Source: an uncultured Bryobacteraceae bacterium
GTDB lineage: Bacteria > Acidobacteriota > Terriglobia > Bryobacterales > Bryobacteraceae
NCBI GenBank assembly: GCA_937921835.1
Contig: CAKZVG010000756.1
Span: forward strand, 1-8,465
Length of the DNA stretch: 8,465 nucleotides
Direction of reading: 5' to 3'
The position numbers and the translations under genes were made by a program. This document shows, one piece after another, positions 7,306 to 8,465 of the stretch (its first letter is position 1; each line of letters starts with the position of its first letter). Below the pieces are notes generated by a model. That model did no database searches. It saw only the letters and a list, made by a program, of their open reading frames with translations, and was not told where the DNA came from.

Positions 7306-8465
7306 TCAGCCCGCCGCCCGGCCAGGACCTCGACCCGCGCTGCCGACACGCCCAGCAGCCGGATCCCGCCGGACTCTGCGTTAATGTAGATCGCGACCGC
7401 CGTCACGCTTTTCAACTCCGCCTCTTTGATGGCGCTGCCGGAGACTGGTGGCGCGCCGGGCGTCTCATAGCCCAGATGGATGTCGCGGTACGATCCCCCT
7501 TCCAGCCGGAGACCTTGGATCGGCCCCCAGAAGGCCACGGGACCATCTGCGCTCACGTCCTTCAAGCGGATGTCGTGAAAGCTGTTGGTTTCAGCCACGG
7601 CGCGCGGGGCGGAGCGCGCAAAGAGGGCGAAGTCCCCGCGGACGCCGCGGATTTGCACGTTTCTCAACTCCACGCCGCGCGAGTGATTCGGCCCCGTTCC
7701 ACCCAGGTGATTGCGCAATCCGGCGCCGTTTCCGGCGACGTTCTCGACCAGGGAGTTTTGGAGAAGGATGTCCTCCACGCCGTCCTCAATTTCGAACGCG
7801 TTCCCGTCGCGGGCGGCGCGAGGGGCGTCGCGCGCCACCACGCCGTCGAAGGTGATGGCGCGAGCTTTGCCGCCCGGAAACTCGCCGGCGTCTCCACCTG
7901 CGTCGAACGCATCTTCGGCGTAATCGCGCACCAGCACACGGCGGGCGGTTGCGCGCGCGCATCTTCGAAACGAAAGCCCGACGTAAGGCCGGTCGACGGT
8001 CACGCCTTCGACCGCGGAGTCTTCGGCGAACTCGAATAAAATCGCCTTGGAGCGCCCGGCATTACGCTGATTGAAGTAGTTCGCGTCCAGCCTGAAGCCG
8101 CGCAGCAGAACTCCCCGCACCGGCTCCTTCTGGGTCCCGCGGACCAGAATCGCCGGTGCGGTGCGGCCGTTGAGGGCGCCATCGGCCATCCGAAGCAGAA
8201 CCGACTCGTCCCACAGGGTGATGCCGGAATGCTCAATCACAATCGTGTCCCGGATCACGTACGGCAGGTTGGCGGAGCGAATCAGCACCGTGCCGCCGCC
8301 CGCGCGCCCGGCGGCTTCGACCGCGGCGCGGATGGCGGCGGTATTATCCCTTCCCTCACCGGCCGCCGCGCCGAAGTCGGTGACGTCGAAAACCGCGGCG
8401 TGAGCCCCCGCAAGGCAGCCCGCGAGCAGGACCGCGATTCTAAAAGGAGCCGTCCATGATCGCGC
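7302..8465 (-). CDS. Secreted pectate-lyase-like right-handed beta-helix protein, 5' end outside window
   Basis: About 387 visible residues of a single-stranded right-handed beta-helix protein of the pectate lyase superfamily. Translation from 8465 reads an export segment (PFRIAVLLAGCLAGAHA), then AVFDVTDFGAAAGEG and DNTAAIRAAVEAA, then GGGTVLI. This is the classic N-terminal cap of pectate-lyase-like proteins, so the frame continues well upstream of GTG 8288. No ATG, GTG or TTG lies in frame between there and the window edge, so the start is probably just beyond 8465. Helix-coil repeats follow, e.g. GVLLRGFRLDANYF, GNAFEIEDGVEDILLQNS, GVELRNVQIRGV and NSFHDIRLKDVS. The signal contains a lipobox-like LAGC as well as a type I site (AHA-A), so lipoprotein or secreted are both possible. 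I see no catalytic motif that fixes a reaction; a role in pectin-like or other acidic polysaccharide breakdown is inferred from fold and from the convergent lyase gene. The stop codon TAG overlaps the lyase TAA. A different start is conceivable if the T-run at 8442-8445 is miscalled. Confidence 0.92.
   Translation of the reverse strand, partial: ARSWTAPFRIAVLLAGCLAGAHAAVFDVTDFGAAAGEGRDNTAAIRAAVEAAGRAGGGTVLIRSANLPYVIRDTIVIEHSGITLWDESVLLRMADGALNGRTAPAILVRGTQKEPVRGVLLRGFRLDANYFNQRNAGRSKAILFEFAEDSAVEGVTVDRPYVGLSFRRCARATARRVLVRDYAEDAFDAGGDAGEFPGGKARAITFDGVVARDAPRAARDGNAFEIEDGVEDILLQNSLVENVAGNGAGLRNHLGGTGPNHSRGVELRNVQIRGVRGDFALFARSAPRAVAETNSFHDIRLKDVSADGPVAFWGPIQGLRLEGGSYRDIHLGYETPGAPPVSGSAIKEAELKSVTAVAIYINAESGGIRLLGVSAARVEVLAGRRAD
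8444..8465 (+). promoter_or_regulatory. Strong Shine-Dalgarno plus ATG at the right edge, possible divergent gene start
   Basis: AAGGAG at 8444-8449 is followed by a six-base spacer and ATG at 8456, then ATC GCG and the window end. This is the best ribosome-binding-site arrangement in the window. It lies opposite the signal-peptide codons of the minus-strand beta-helix gene, so if real it would be a plus-strand gene whose 5' end overlaps that gene. Only three codons are visible, and coincidence with the codons for APFR is equally possible. Confidence 0.25.

Noticed and set aside
7476..8039. 187-codon plus-strand frame opposite the beta-helix gene
   Set aside because: Mirrored-phase shadow of the beta-helix gene; no recognisable motif.
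8229..8459. Plus-strand 76-codon frame ending in TGA that overlaps ATG 8456 as ATGA, resembling translational coupling
   Set aside because: It is opposite the clearly real beta-helix N-terminal cap in the same mirrored phase, so the ATGA junction is probably coincidental.

Overview
This is a GC-rich, gene-dense window. It looks like a chromosome fragment from an Acidobacteriota member, most likely the Solibacter/Bryobacterales branch. The main clue is a duplicated orphan MacB/FtsX-type permease (ADOP family), a large paralogous family in Acidobacteria. A YVTN beta-propeller fused to a phosphoesterase domain, together with secreted polysaccharide-active proteins, fits the same group. Taxonomy is inferred from these family signatures only; there is no rRNA or other marker here.

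Layout: four protein genes occupy nearly everything and alternate in strand (+, -, +, -), so none forms an operon with another gene seen here. (1) 2-1963, plus: the C-terminal three quarters or so of an ADOP permease, entering from the left edge. (2) 2017-4569, minus: a secreted beta-propeller/phosphoesterase protein, tail to tail with gene 1 across a 53-base gap. (3) 4762-7305, plus: a secreted heparinase II/III-like polysaccharide lyase carrying what looks like an inserted carbohydrate-binding jelly-roll. It diverges from gene 2 across a 192-base spacer that contains a perfect 12-base palindrome. (4) 7302-8465, minus: a pectate-lyase-like right-handed beta-helix protein, tail to tail with gene 3 with a four-base overlap of the stop codons. 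Its extreme N-terminus leaves the window on the right.

Functionally, genes 3 and 4 form a plausible extracellular pair for handling acidic (uronate-containing) polysaccharide, each with an export signal and a cysteine in a lipobox-like setting. Gene 2 is an exported hydrolase of unknown substrate, and gene 1 an inner-membrane permease of unknown cargo. No tRNA, rRNA, CRISPR, insertion sequence or attachment site was seen. The very long open frames opposite the real genes are explained by GC-rich third codon positions.

I found no convincing undescribed system. The items most worth a second look are the inserted jelly-roll module, the cysteine/histidine knuckle of the lyase, the Asp-to-Asn change in the phosphoesterase, the palindrome in the divergent spacer, and the ambiguous right edge, where a strong Shine-Dalgarno plus ATG on the plus strand faces the start of gene 4.
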